Shown here: one piece after another, positions 1-11,778 of the stretch
How the letters are laid out: the number at the start of each line of letters is the position of its first letter
How positions within the stretch are numbered: position 1 is the stretch's first letter
Source of the DNA: Fasciola hepatica
Lineage: Eukaryota; Platyhelminthes; Trematoda; Plagiorchiida; Fasciolidae
Length of the DNA: 64,000 bases
Direction of reading: 5' to 3'
Assembly (NCBI GenBank): GCA_948099385.1
Contig: CANUEZ040000168.1
Span: forward strand, 6,053,001-6,117,000
Made by a program: the position numbers and the translations under genes
Notes under the pieces: model-generated
Seen by the model: only the letters and a program-made list of their open reading frames with translations
Databases searched by the model: none
Told to the model about the DNA's origin: nothing

Positions 1-1900
1 AGTTAAATAAAGGTGCTGGATTTTGTCGGCTTCTGCAGAATTAGAATCAACGCGTGGATGCCGTTCGCGCCGTTTCAGTTCAACATGCACTGTACAAACT
101 GATCCACCAGGGTGCCCTGAGGTGAACAGCTTTTAGTTTCCAAATCACTTCAGCATTGATTCTAGAGTCAGAATTGCGTTCTTTCTTTTAACTCCAATTC
201 TGCATGTTTGTGTTCGTTTATGAAGCCAACTGAGGGAATTGCAAACACTTCATCATCAGCGGAAATGGTGTGATCAAACCAAGAGTGATATGGCCACACA
301 AGGGGACCCAGACATCTCCACACCACAGTTACAGCAAAAAACGCCAGGCAACTTTGTTGTCTTGACACTAGAATCCAAGGCGGTACTGACTTGTAGAAAA
401 ATTGAATAATGTTTTATTTCTTATGGCAATCCGTCTTAGTTTCGTGATTTTTTGTAACGATAGGTTCTGTAATTTTCCTCTCAATTTTGCTGAAATCTAT
501 CAATCGATTCGCGCCCTGGGAACACCTAAATAGCTTTTGAGGATGAAAAGACAAGGTATCCGCGTGGACACCAGTGGCCGTTCGTTTTATTTGATCCGTC
601 TTCACATTGGCTGACAAGCATATTGGACGCTTTTTTACGTCAGCCGATTGTACAGACTCAACTTGAGACCAAATCACGTTTCTGGCACGGCAACTGGGCT
701 CGCGACCGGCACACCGTTAGAAATTCTTGCTCATCATGACAACGTACCGATAACTTATCAATCCGAATATGGAAGGTATATACTATTTAGGTCACACTAA
801 TTGGTTTGTTTTTAGCTGATGACTCATCCAAGATTACATTCAGCTAGATTCATTCCATTCACGATGTCGACTTGGATTGTGACTTGAGGACGGAAAACGA
901 ATGATTTGAACCGGAATAATTGAGTTATTTTACCTCATGACTAAACCAATTCAAGATGTACTAATCAAAACCAGATGCGGTTGCATAACGGCAGAAACTC
1001 TGTGACAAAGGTCTTTCAAGTCCTTCAAGAAATTTGAAAAGCAAATGCCAAAAGTATACACACTGCACTCAACGCTTTCAATGTATATGTTGACGAGTCA
1101 CAGCTACGCCTTGTGCTGCAATCCACAAAATGTTGAAGACTGTCGTTATCGATGAACGAACTGAAGGCTTTTACGCGCGTGGTTTGCGTGCTAGAAGCTA
1201 CTCAGTTTGTTTCCTATGAAATGAAAACTTGGTCGCAGCTGTTTCAAAGGGTAGTGACCTATGGTAGACCTTGTCTGCGGAAGCGTCGTTCTAACTAAAA
1301 AGCAGGAGCTAACTAATTACAGACATACTGAAAAGCCCAGATAAATTTGAAATCAAATTGTAGATGCTTGGGACACAAAATCCAAGTATGCTCGCTCTGT
1401 GCAGCCATATACGAGAGCATTTGAAACCGAGTTGCGATGTGGTTGACATCTGACTGAAAACGTCGCTTTGGAGTTCATGGATTGCGTGTGAAACAATAGC
1501 TATATTCTCACAACCGATAACCGGCTCTATGGATGCAACAAAAGTACGTAAAGCCTTATGTGCACGGTGTTTTGACATTTCGGGAGACTAATTGAATAAT
1601 CTGAGTTGTGTACAATGTAGTTTTCGTGCTATTTCATCGCCAGCATTTTGATGGATTATTATTTACGAAAACTGCCAAAGTAATTCTTTTCGAGCATTAA
1701 TGCAATGGGTTCGAAGTGGTGTTCCATAGTTGCACTGCATTCCCCGTGGTAATTTTGTAATCTTTGAGAACATCTCATTATAGACTTTCGAATGCAGTCA
1801 GATTGGTTTGTTTGAGATATTTAAATGGTCATGAGGGAAGGTGTCCGTACAGACACGTCGTTCTGTCAAGGATTTTCCTCCCGTCCTTTCAATGTTTACC
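1..1900. other. Unrecognised stretch
   Basis: I see no convincing gene or repeat here. Open frames are short (under 90 codons) and show no family motif. Confidence 0.5.
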
Positions 1901-1907
1901 AAACAAA

Positions 1908-2453
1908 TCAGTTGATTAGACACATGCGCGATCGCTTAAATAGTCCGTTCTCACACCAGCGTCTTCCAACAAGATTGGATTTCACAGCTCGTGCGCATTC
2001 TGACTTGTTTTTGGTCATGCGCCAACGGTTGCCGAGCTCTGTTATGTTCGCACCGTTCTTGTTGGGTTTGTCAAAGTGGTTTGAATGACGCCCGAACCAA
2101 AATGCTCCTAGTCTGTCTGGGCCATCGTTTTTATTGTTGGGATGAGCTTGTTTCTCCGTAGGTTTTGTTTTACCTCTTGCGAAACTGCTGATAGAAGTAG
2201 CACCTCTGAGTTTGTGGACTGCCGTTCGCTTGGGGTATCTTTCATCTGCTTGGTCTCCATCAGGCGCCCAGCTCTCATCTGTGGCTCTACGAAGCTGAGG
2301 CATGCATAAGCGGCCACAAGCCAGCAAACCGATCGACAGAGGGGTTAATTCAGGTTGAAGGGAATCGAGGTCCAAAAGTCTCGGTGGGACGGTGTTCGGC
2401 ATACGACGACAGTTACCCCTGAACGGTTGGATGAGATTTACTGCGTAATCCAA
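1908..2453 (-). CDS. Unassigned 181-codon ORF, probably part of a repeat
   Basis: This is one of the longest uninterrupted frames in the window. The product is basic and proline/arginine rich, with no signal peptide, membrane segment or motif I recognise. It lies just downstream, on the same strand, of the RTE reverse-transcriptase relic at 2,880-3,600, with no obvious boundary between them. It may be 3' flanking sequence of that element or the 5' region of another repeat copy. A host exon is possible but there is no supporting splice or promoter evidence. I assign no function. Confidence 0.2.
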   Translation of the reverse strand: MDYAVNLIQPFRGNCRRMPNTVPPRLLDLDSLQPELTPLSIGLLACGRLCMPQLRRATDESWAPDGDQADERYPKRTAVHKLRGATSISSFARGKTKPTEKQAHPNNKNDGPDRLGAFWFGRHSNHFDKPNKNGANITELGNRWRMTKNKSECARAVKSNLVGRRWCENGLFKRSRMCLIN

Positions 2454-2879
2454 CGGCTGTAAAGGGAATCTCGAATTATCAGGGCTGCACGGACCCCTAG
2501 GTTGGATTCAGATCAGTCAAATGGTGAACGAGCTCCACGGCGTCCACCGACAGCCATGCATCAACAGGCTGCTTCCTTGCATCCCGAATTTGGCTGTGCA
2601 AAGACTAGAGGCGCGCTCTCGAAGAAAGCCGAGTGATACCGGTGAGGTCTCTTGTACCAAACACCCAGGAAACATCATGGTTATGTCATCATGATACTGG
2701 CTTATCCGGTCCAGTGAGCCAGCCGAAATAAAGTAAGATTGCAAGGGTAATCTCCACCTCTCTTTTTTCTGCCCGCGGTTCTTGGTAGATTGATGTATTC
2801 GACTCCATAGTTGCCCCTTATAGTTGCAGCAAACACCACCGACACAGTTTTTAATGGTCACCGGAACCCAGTTAGTGCT

Positions 2880-3600
2880 GATGGTAACTTCTTCGTACCT
2901 CTACGCCAAGTCATGGCCTGACCCCGCGTCGCTTCTTATAGCCTTGCCCAGCCCGTGCGAATAGAGCATGATAAGGTAGACGGTGGGCAGACATCCGCAG
3001 AATATGCACGAGCTATCGGAGATATTGTAGACTGACCATTTTAGTCAGAGGCTGATTATCTGGGCCTAAGACATGACAACGAACGTCGTCATTATTCACA
3101 TGATGCTCCCACCAAGCGCGAGTATTGCTTCGGAAGCAACGGTGGTCATATGCGAAAGCCGCCGAGCATTCTCAATGCAGATGTGCCAGGTCTCGCAACT
3201 ACAAAGCGAAACATAACGAACCGCTGCTTTGTTCACCCGTCCCTTAAGAGATAGCCGAATGTCACGGCGGCGCAACAGGTATCCGAGGTGAATGAAAGTT
3301 GCTCTCGCTCTAGTTAATCGTGATGTGATCTCCACTTTAACACCACCTCCATCTGTAATCAAACTCCCGCAGTTCTTCAAGTTATTGAGTGACTGTCGCT
3401 AATCACCACAAAGGGTGATTGCGGGCACAGGCTCCTGCCAGTCTTGCAAAGTATTTTGCACTTAGAAGACGCAAAGCGCATGCCATATCTGGACATCGTT
3501 CTGTTCGAGGATGCTCTTCTCGTGCTTGCGTAGCCAAATGCGCCCTGCAAGGCAGCATCGTTAGTCCAGAATAGCTGGTGACCATTTGTATCTTTCATTC
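2880..3600 (-). pseudogene. RTE-like non-LTR reverse transcriptase, C-terminal relic
   Basis: Reading the minus strand from 3,600 downwards gives a broken RT. The order is a GMRFASSKCK block (thumb region of RTE-type RTs), a LITDGGGV block, a LRRRDIRLSLKGRV block, a CETW block, and further down RMSAHRLPYHALFARAG, the usual C-terminal segment after the RT. Several frameshifts and stops separate the blocks. The same blocks occur in the copies at 24,796-27,008 and 7,830-8,220, so all three belong to one family. The catalytic YADD region is not preserved here. The element's enzyme would nick DNA and copy its own RNA into the genome; this copy is dead. RTE clade is my best assignment, from block order; a sister clade is possible. 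Confidence 0.75.
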
Positions 3601-5063
3601 GCCTCTTCTGGGAAACTTTGTCGGGTAAATGGAACAGAACAAGAGGTTATCACCATATTTGATGGCGGGTCACATTCGACACGTCACAGTGCTGTCTACA
3701 GGCCTGTGTGGCGTTTTAGAGCGGAGAATGCTAGCCAAGCGAAGAACGCACCACACCCCTGAACACTGCCGCTGATCGTCCACGTTCACCTAACAGATGA
3801 GCCCACTTTATTCACGGTTAACCGCGGGAGTGGTCTTTCCCTTATCCGTGACTTGAGGATATGGCCGTTAGCATACAGTTCTGTTCTTCCGGAGGAGTAG
3901 TAAACCCGTGAAATCCCAGGTAATTAGCTATTTTGATTAAGTGTTTAACCTAACGGCCATTTTTCATTCTGAAGAACTTAAACAATACTGCGGAAAAGTT
4001 GGATCCCGAATACCGATAGCGCTTGCATCTTGTACCTGTAACAATCTAGTACAGCGTCACAAGGTCATAGTGGTAACTTGATGCGGTAGAAAATCAACCA
4101 CTGAGAAACATACGGATGTCATATCGACTTCCAGAGTGACTTCTTATGAACTGAAAACAATTGCACTTCTCGTACATCGCACGACGGCAATACTTCTTCT
4201 GTACTTAAACGTCTATGGAGTATAAACTGCCATCTATCAATAATTTTCCTATTAGTTCTTCTTCTTTCTATCGTTGTTAAGACTGAATTTCTAAGCAACC
4301 ACGACGTACCACGACCTCACTTGTAAGCAGTAAACCAAGGGCCTCATATGGTTGGCTTGTTATATAAAAAGGAGATAGTTAAATCACAAAGAACTTGGTT
4401 AGCAAGCCGAGTGACTAGCTTCAGAATTCAGCAGCACACGCAGTGGAGGTGCAAAACTTTCCAGACATGCGATAAAAGGTGTTCATAATTCAGACTACAG
4501 TGTTTGGTCACTTCCCGAATTCGGTACGAAGTCGTGTGGTAATTAACAAGTTCCGAAAATTGAGTCAAAGGTGTTCGGTCCAGTTAATTCAGATTTTCAT
4601 TGTTCTTTCCGTTTCAAAACCTAACTGTGTATGACGTTGTCTCGCGGACCTATTCTGATGAGCTGTGAAATGAAGTTATTGCTTTCATCCTCATTCCCAT
4701 ATGACCGACTGTGAACAAACGGTCAGTGTGACGGATCAAAATCTTGAATTTCCAGGACGCATTTTTCCTTTGTGAACTGCACTGCAGTTGAGTGATAAAT
4801 AAAAGGAATTTGATCAGGAATCTATATCGGTCTGGGCAGCCGGGTAGTATTCAACCCACATGCTTACTTGGAATGAAACTGATAACGTGGAGGCCAAGCC
4901 ATGACACGGCACCGTGTCTATCAAAGCGTTAGCTTGAGGTCGCGCTCTATGGTGGTTATGTTGTGACGAATCGTGTTTGAACTTCAGAGGGATTCCCCCT
5001 GTAAATATCCACGTTTATTTTTCTGTTTCATGTTTTGCATAGCAGCACGCCTCTGCACTTTGT

Positions 5064-5068
<5 letters not shown>
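3601..5068. other. Unrecognised stretch
   Basis: No gene or repeat that I can name. Frames are short and broken on both strands. Confidence 0.5.

Positions 5069-5129
<61 letters not shown>
5069..5129. repeat. (TA)n microsatellite, 61 bp
   Basis: An uninterrupted TA dinucleotide run. Apparent reading frames through it (Tyr-Ile repeats) are artefacts. Confidence 0.98.
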
Positions 5130-5134
<5 letters not shown>

Positions 5135-7829
5135 GGAAAAATCCTACCATGAATGGATTTCCATAGTATTCCCTCTTCAGTAGTCCTGTCTTTTTTATTT
5201 GTCATTACTTTGTTAAAATCCTAATCGTTTTCTCCACCTGTTGTTTTTTACTGCCGAATCAACCACATGCGTGCTTTACGGATCGATTCAAATGACTTTT
5301 TTCCCGTGTCTGGTTTTCTAGTAAGTGATGTCAACTGAACAACGTCTCCCGTTCCACAGACAGAAAGTGGGTCTTTCGCAGCGTAGTATTGACTGGCTTT
5401 GGTCCGATCAATACGAATAAGTGCGCATCACGATCACGATTAAGGTCATATGCTTTAATTTTCACGTAGGTGTAACCAACGTGTTCTCATTTAGTCATAG
5501 TGGATTATACAGACCTACGTGCCACACTAGCCGGTGGCAGCAGATAGAAGAACCGCTGCCTACAGACACTGTTTTGGGTCTCTTTGCCAGTGAAAGATGC
5601 GCGAAATTGTTTTGAATTCCATAACTATTCAATCCTAATAAGAGTTGGAACTATTGTGATGAACTTATTCGGGTGAAAATTACCGTGAAAATAAACAATT
5701 TGTAAAATAGCGTTAAGTAAAATGGAACTTTTAGCTCTAATCAGACAAGCTAAACCATTCAGTTGGGCCCAGTTTGAAAAAGTGGTCAGTATTCCGACTC
5801 ACTATGGATTGGCGTGTACTAACCGTAGAAGAACAAAACTGACGGGCACCAGTAAAAATCGATTGTTTTTTTGTCTTCTATAAAGACGTCTTACCATTTG
5901 AGCCATCCCACTGCCGAATTCATAAACCCTCCGGACTTTTATTCATTGTAAGTAGCTATGTGCAGCCTCCTTGGTCACACACGATTCATTACGTTTTTCA
6001 AGTGCAACGAAACAGTTGATGCATGACTCCATCGCGTGTGATCGATCGCAATCAAGAAATGTTTACGTGAAATATGTGGCGGAATGCATATTGACCGACC
6101 TATCACTTAGGCACAAAACTCATAAATTGTCAATCGCCCAGCGATGACAGTTCGTTTTGACAGTCAGGGAAATAAATAACCATTATGTCTTTCTTTCTTT
6201 GGAATTCTATATGTTGTTTTCTTTTGTGGGACTTCTCATTACTCGGACAAACATGATGCATAGTACAAGTAGTTGGCTCGTGTTCTACTGGGCTTACTAT
6301 GCACTAGGAAGTATGGGGAAAATTCGCATGAAGTACGGTTTATTGGTTCTGTGCTTGAAGCGAGGAAATATATGAGAAGCGGAAAAGCACATGGTCGAGT
6401 GCTCCTAATTTTTGCGGTTTGGGAACATAATGTAAGTATGTTAACGCCTTTCGACATACTTTTAAAAAATATTCTCACAAGAATTGCCCCATAGTTGTGG
6501 TCGGTATTGAAGAAAAGATCATCTGAGGAACACGAAGGAAGCCAATTCGGTAGAGCGAAACACATTTTGGTGAGGATAGAAGAGGGCAAGAGAGGCAGCC
6601 ACCTGGCGATCAAAGAGAGGCTGTCGATTCGAATTTCGAGATGGATAAAAGAAGCCGGGGATGGCTCTGCGTTGCTCCAGTTCCATTAGAGAACGACGGA
6701 AATGGGGAGCCTGAAACCGAATGTGATTAAAGTACTAGAAACATGGACGCATTTGAGCCCGTTATAAATTACCAATGCAGGTTGAGGGGAAAAGAACTGG
6801 AGATCTCAAAACAGCTCAGTGTGTGTGAGACGGGCTAGTCAGAAATGCGATTGAAGGAAAACAGTCTATGCTTGCGGGAAACAGACAAACTGTAGGTCTT
6901 AGAAACGTTGAAGGCGATTTTATTTTCGGTTGCGCACGCGAGTGCTGATTAAATTCAAGTTCATAGAAGCCTGGGGCGTATTCTTTGTGAGATATTAAGT
7001 CAATGGAGGCGTGAGATTGATATGAGGTAAAAAAAAATGGACGAATAGTTGACACGAACCGAAATTGAACAGTCTTATAAGAGACTTCTAACCCACGAGT
7101 TGAATCCAGTAGTCAATCTGAATCGGAGTAGTGACGCTGAGTGCCAGTCTTTTCGGACTTTCTCAAGGGGCTTGGTGATATCTGGAAACATGCGACAACT
7201 GATCATCAGTAGTACTGTTGTAACGAAATCCCTTTTGGCAATTACTCAGTAGAGTATTACATTCCTGGGATAAGTTACATTGCTACTCGATTTGATGATT
7301 TTCGGAACAGACACGAGGGAGCTCCCAGCATTATGCTTCTGCGAATTAAAACTGAAATCCAGAATTTTGTGTTCGACGTAATAGACAAAATATTCACTGT
7401 CAGCATACCTCCGGAAACCATGTCAAATTTCCGACCATTGTTCAGTACTGGGTCTTGTTTTCACTTTGCCGTTGTCCAGTGGGGGTCACGCTGTATGAAT
7501 TTTTGACTTTCAAGTTTACCTTGAGCAGTATGAACCCCGCTATAGTTGATCAACTTTGGTGTTAGACAGCACTCCATTGTCACCTGGATTTATACCACGC
7601 CTGACATACTGGGGCCTCTTGGTTCTCCGCACCTAGCGTTTAACTCCATCAGTTGATTCATCATGTAGTATGAACACTTAGTGAACAGTTCGGAGTAATG
7701 GGAGCACTTTACAGCTTCCTGATCTCGCTGTTTGTTGAGAATCATCATCGTCACAGGTGCATATCCACCGAGTTCTATCTGAGGTTCCGACTAGAGGTGC
7801 ATGGTTGTGAGTCACACACGCGTGTCACC
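5130..7829. other. Unrecognised stretch
   Basis: No supported feature. Overlapping open frames of 60-125 codons around 6,160-6,690 occur on both strands but carry no domain I recognise, and I treat them as chance. Confidence 0.45.
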
Positions 7830-8220
7830 ACCAGGTGTTTTGAGCATCGATGTCTCCGCATCATTGCTTGAATATGGTGGGAACACCGTATCAGCAATGT
7901 TGAGGTTAGAAGTAAGGTGTTGGGAACCAGTGTTCAGTCACTTAAACAGGTACTGAATCTAAACAAGTTAATATGGCTGGGACATGTGTCACGCATTCCC
8001 ACCGATATACTTCCTCAGCATACGCTGTTCTCCAAGGAGGATGAGGATTAGAAGATAGATCGAGTTGGTCAGTCCATGCCATGGCGAAAAGGCATGGAAA
8101 CCTTGACCATTGAACCTGGCCAAGTAGGATGTGTCTGCCTACTAAACAGTTGAAGACATTGTGTGATTGGGCTATGTGTCACGGCCAGTGGCGCGGTTAC
8201 ATTCGATCTCTTCCGTTTTC
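7830..8220 (+). pseudogene. RTE-like RT, short 3' fragment
   Basis: The plus strand reads HRCLRIIA, then WWEHRISN, then LIWLGHVSRIPTDILPQHT, and ends near 8,205 with GQWRGYIRSLPFSP. These are the blocks that close RTE-type ORF2 proteins, in the right order and spacing, with two or three frameshifts. No RT catalytic region is present, so this is a 5'-truncated insertion, the usual outcome of target-primed reverse transcription. It matches the C-terminal part of the longer copy at 24,796-27,008. The T-rich sequence after 8,220 may be its 3' UTR. I see no clear target-site duplication. Confidence 0.7.
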
Positions 8221-11200
8221 CCCTTGATTTCTGTTCGGAACTTTACTTTCGGCTCTTTCTCATTTTATTCTTCTATTCTTTTTGCCCTTTACTGGATGAT
8301 GCTGGGAGGTAGCAATCAAAACCAGAGTACAGAAGGACGAGGTTAATGGTTTTAATGAACTGAACTGGACTAGGCTTTCCAGTTGGCTTTGAATGGCTTG
8401 ATTCGTGTCAATACCGCAGCGCCTTACAGTCACTGGCCTTGGACGTCGACAACTTGTCACACGCTGTACAATGAGTGCCTCCGTGTTTTTCAGTGATGAA
8501 TTAAGCATAGGATGTTTTGTGTGATGGATCATTCCACAGAGAATTCAAACCACAGACCCTGGTTGTTTGACTATGTATTTCATTTAAAACCCCTTATCAA
8601 GTTGAAATCTAACATGTTCCGCATACATCACGCGAGCAAAACATTTCTCACTCCTTTCCCTCCAGTTTTGTCGTTTGCACATTCGTACTTGCCCTGAGAA
8701 GTTTATTTTTGACGAAAAACTAAGGGTTCCCATTCTAATTTGGAGTACTGAGTAATAGTAGGTTATTTTGTATTGGAGGAAATTGTCAGGAAGTAAAAAG
8801 AAAACGTTTTCAAGCAAGCCATTAATCAGCTCAAGCATGCCAGGCCACATTGAATAATCAATAATCAGTAATTTATCGGGCAGCACGAGATGTAATCACT
8901 TTTGCTAATCGGGCGGTCATCTACAGTCCGACGCAAATTGAGTCAACGGATCAGTAATCAGTCTGGAAAACGTTTTTGTCAACCAAATCGGCCCAACAGT
9001 ATGTGAACCTAACTGGACGCTGGAGTTCGGGAATGTCCCATTTTCACTTTAAATACTACGCTGTAATTCCTGTAAATACACAATCGTTTTGACGTATTGA
9101 GCTATTGCCTTCCGATTTGCCATAGCGGGCTGAAGCGATGGGAGTTGCCATCTGAGATCGAGTACGTAGGGTTTCCATTCAGATCGTAGAAAATAACCCG
9201 TGGGTCATAACACAAATATTTGAGTAAAAGTGGGAAACTCAATCGTGACAAAGGTATGCACACCTCAACCATATGTCTTAGTTGAACCTCACTAAAATCG
9301 AGTTCTCCGAACATTTTGTTTGAAAACGTCCATGCACCTCCCGTGTGTGGTCTTCACGAGAGGTTGCATCATGTATTAGTCAATAGCGCTTGATTCTCGT
9401 GTCTATGCGGTGGCGAGTTCCGTCGTCGACGCATATCTTAAGGTATTTGTATGTTCGATGAGGTTGCGATCAAAGCTGCACGCTGACCACTCTGTGACGT
9501 TGATGTCAATTAAAGTTAACCGATATTCGGTTTGTGTGAGTTATGATTGTTTGGAATAAAGTATTATTGAGTTGGGGGGTTTTGGTCACCAATGAGACAG
9601 TATAATCTTTCAGCATGTGAATGTATGCATAGGAATCTTGCACCGTGCAAACTTCCGACCACACTCAGATCATGATTCGAAGAAGCATACTAATCCATCA
9701 GTGAGTTTCCAGTGCTGTTTCTTGGCCTGACTCACCTCTAATCGTGCCAGTAGCAGTTTTTTAAGCATATGACCCGTTTAATTCAAATATTATTTCACGC
9801 TACTCAAGTCAACAATTCTTATATAATAGAAAATCCACTTGCATTTTTCACATCCGAAAATTTGACGCCCCGAGCCGTCTGGGACATGGGTTTCTGTCCA
9901 AGATAAAGGCTTTTGTCTTCAGCGAAGTGGGAGCAATATTACTTCAAATTGCATCTTGTTCAGTTCACGGTGAAGATGTAAGAATTATTTGCCATATTCC
10001 AGTTGGAACATTTATCTCTAATACGAACGTCCTTGGTGCACGTCTGCGGAAATTGAGAGAACTTCCTTATATATCGATAAGTGAACTCGTAACCGCATTG
10101 AAACCAGAATCGGTTGCGATATGATCTAGTATTTCGTGAGGACCATGCGCGGAAGGTGTATTGATGATCTGAAACACACGATCTTAGTGATAATAAACTA
10201 AGCTTTGTGGTTGGGGTTCGGATATCTTTGTTGCGTTTGGGTTCCCCATCTTCTCCGCATATTTGACACTTTGCAAAATAAACTACTGCTATTTCGTATT
10301 CCGGTTAGGAATAGCATCCCTTAGTTTGTCGTTAGCAATCGAATTCCTGGGGCAAGTAGAATTGCGCAAATAGAAAAAAATTGGGAGGTGTTGGAAACTT
10401 TTGCCATGCTTTATATGCTACTCCATTTTGCGTCTTTTGAAGCTTGATAAGCAGACTATACTCAAAAAACCGCAAAAATCCCGCGCTTTCCCGTGGCACA
10501 GTGCGAACAGAAGCACAGCTTATTTCAGGACGCTGTTGCCTCCCAGTGACTGTAATTAACGCGATATCAGTGAAAGAGAATGAAACCCAGAAAAATCGCT
10601 GCTGATCGACATGGGTTTTATAACCAGTGTGCGTGCACACGCGCGTGACTGACTGAGCGAGTGAGTTGCGCTTGAAGATGCTGCGTTCATTATATAGTGG
10701 AAGCATGTTGGTAACCACCCGGTTCTTACGTGATTTTGGAATCTGTCGGCTTATGGTGTGTATTTGTTTGTGCTCGTTTGTACATGGAACACTTGCTTTC
10801 GATCATGTGCTTCATTCATCTGCTCAATCAGTTGATGTTTTTGTTTTGTCGGGGCTCCTGATTCAGATCACTTTAAAAATATTCAGAATGGATCATGGGA
10901 CATGCTCCTGATACATCCACTGAACAACAATTTTACGTGAGCCGAAACCGTGGCTACCGTGGGAAGCGCGAATGTTATAGTCACTTAACATCGGTGCACT
11001 GTGTGAGAGGATGGTCACTCTTTGCGCACGAATTTGAAGTGCTGAACCTCGCGGTATTCCAGTTTGTCGCGTGAGCGTGACGTGTACGATGAAATTCAGT
11101 TAACTTCTGAATGCGACAGACGGTGAGAGGATTTTAATGTGGCAATTCGGGCTTGTCAAGTCGCCTGAAAGTGTTTACTTTGTTACTCACATTGCAGCTT

Positions 11201-11565
11201 TATTTAACAAGCCGCTTCTTGTTCCCGCGTAGTGTAATACGAAGCAGTTTCTTGGAATAGATATCGAACCGTAGATACCAGCGGGTGAGTGTGCAATAAA
11301 TCCGGTGTCATGACAGCATGCCGAATCATAGGAGTTACTGGAATGAATGAAATTATTTATAAAGTGTGTGGCTTCAGAGGAGGGAAAGACAGGTGTTAAA
11401 GACGAAGGTGTGCAAATCCGAGAGTGATAAACTCTTGCGAACACTTGGACGAAATTTGTCTAGTGCCCTTGGAAAGTCTTCCCCCACTGCTTGTCCGAGT
11501 CTTGTCAGATATCAAGTCGTTCATTGTTCACCAGTCTAAATCTAAATTATCTCATCATTCCCGAT

Positions 11566-11570
<5 letters not shown>
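8221..11570. other. Largely unrecognised stretch
   Basis: Nothing firm. A 70-codon minus-strand frame at 9,102-9,314 and a 128-codon minus-strand frame at 10,332-10,718 look slightly protein-like, the second possibly belonging to a dispersed repeat, but I cannot tie either to a family. Confidence 0.4.

Positions 11571-11623
<53 letters not shown>
11571..11623. repeat. (TA)n microsatellite
   Basis: A pure TA run that ends exactly where the left arm of the inverted repeat at 11,622-11,778 begins. Confidence 0.97.
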
Positions 11624-11625
<2 letters not shown>

Positions 11626-11778
11626 GTGTCTGGGTCACTGCTAACCCAACGTACAACGAGGCTGCATCTGCAGGCGCTCATATTGATACTAAGTAGTGTG
11701 TAAAGGTGTGGACAAAATTTACCCGGAAGCACATACAGCCTCGTTGTTCGTTGGGTTAGCAGTTACCCAGACACGAAT
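11622..11778. repeat. Fold-back inverted repeat (MITE-like hairpin)
   Basis: Positions 11,622-11,664 and 11,736-11,778 are reverse complements over 43 bases with two mismatches. They begin ATTCGTGTCTGGGT and end with ACCCAGACACGAAT. Weaker pairing extends inward about seven more bases, leaving a loop of roughly 57 bases. The left arm abuts a (TA)n tract. The layout fits a small non-autonomous fold-back or MITE that landed in TA repeats, or a recent inverted duplication. I see no transposase and no clear target-site duplication. Confidence 0.85.

Noticed and set aside
4984..5205. Frames with long Tyr-Ile repeats here and at 11,424-11,703 and 37,324-37,567
   Set aside because: They are translations of (TA)n tracts, open in several frames at once.
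6239..6613. 124-codon minus-strand ORF
   Set aside because: No motif, and plus-strand frames are also open across the same bases.
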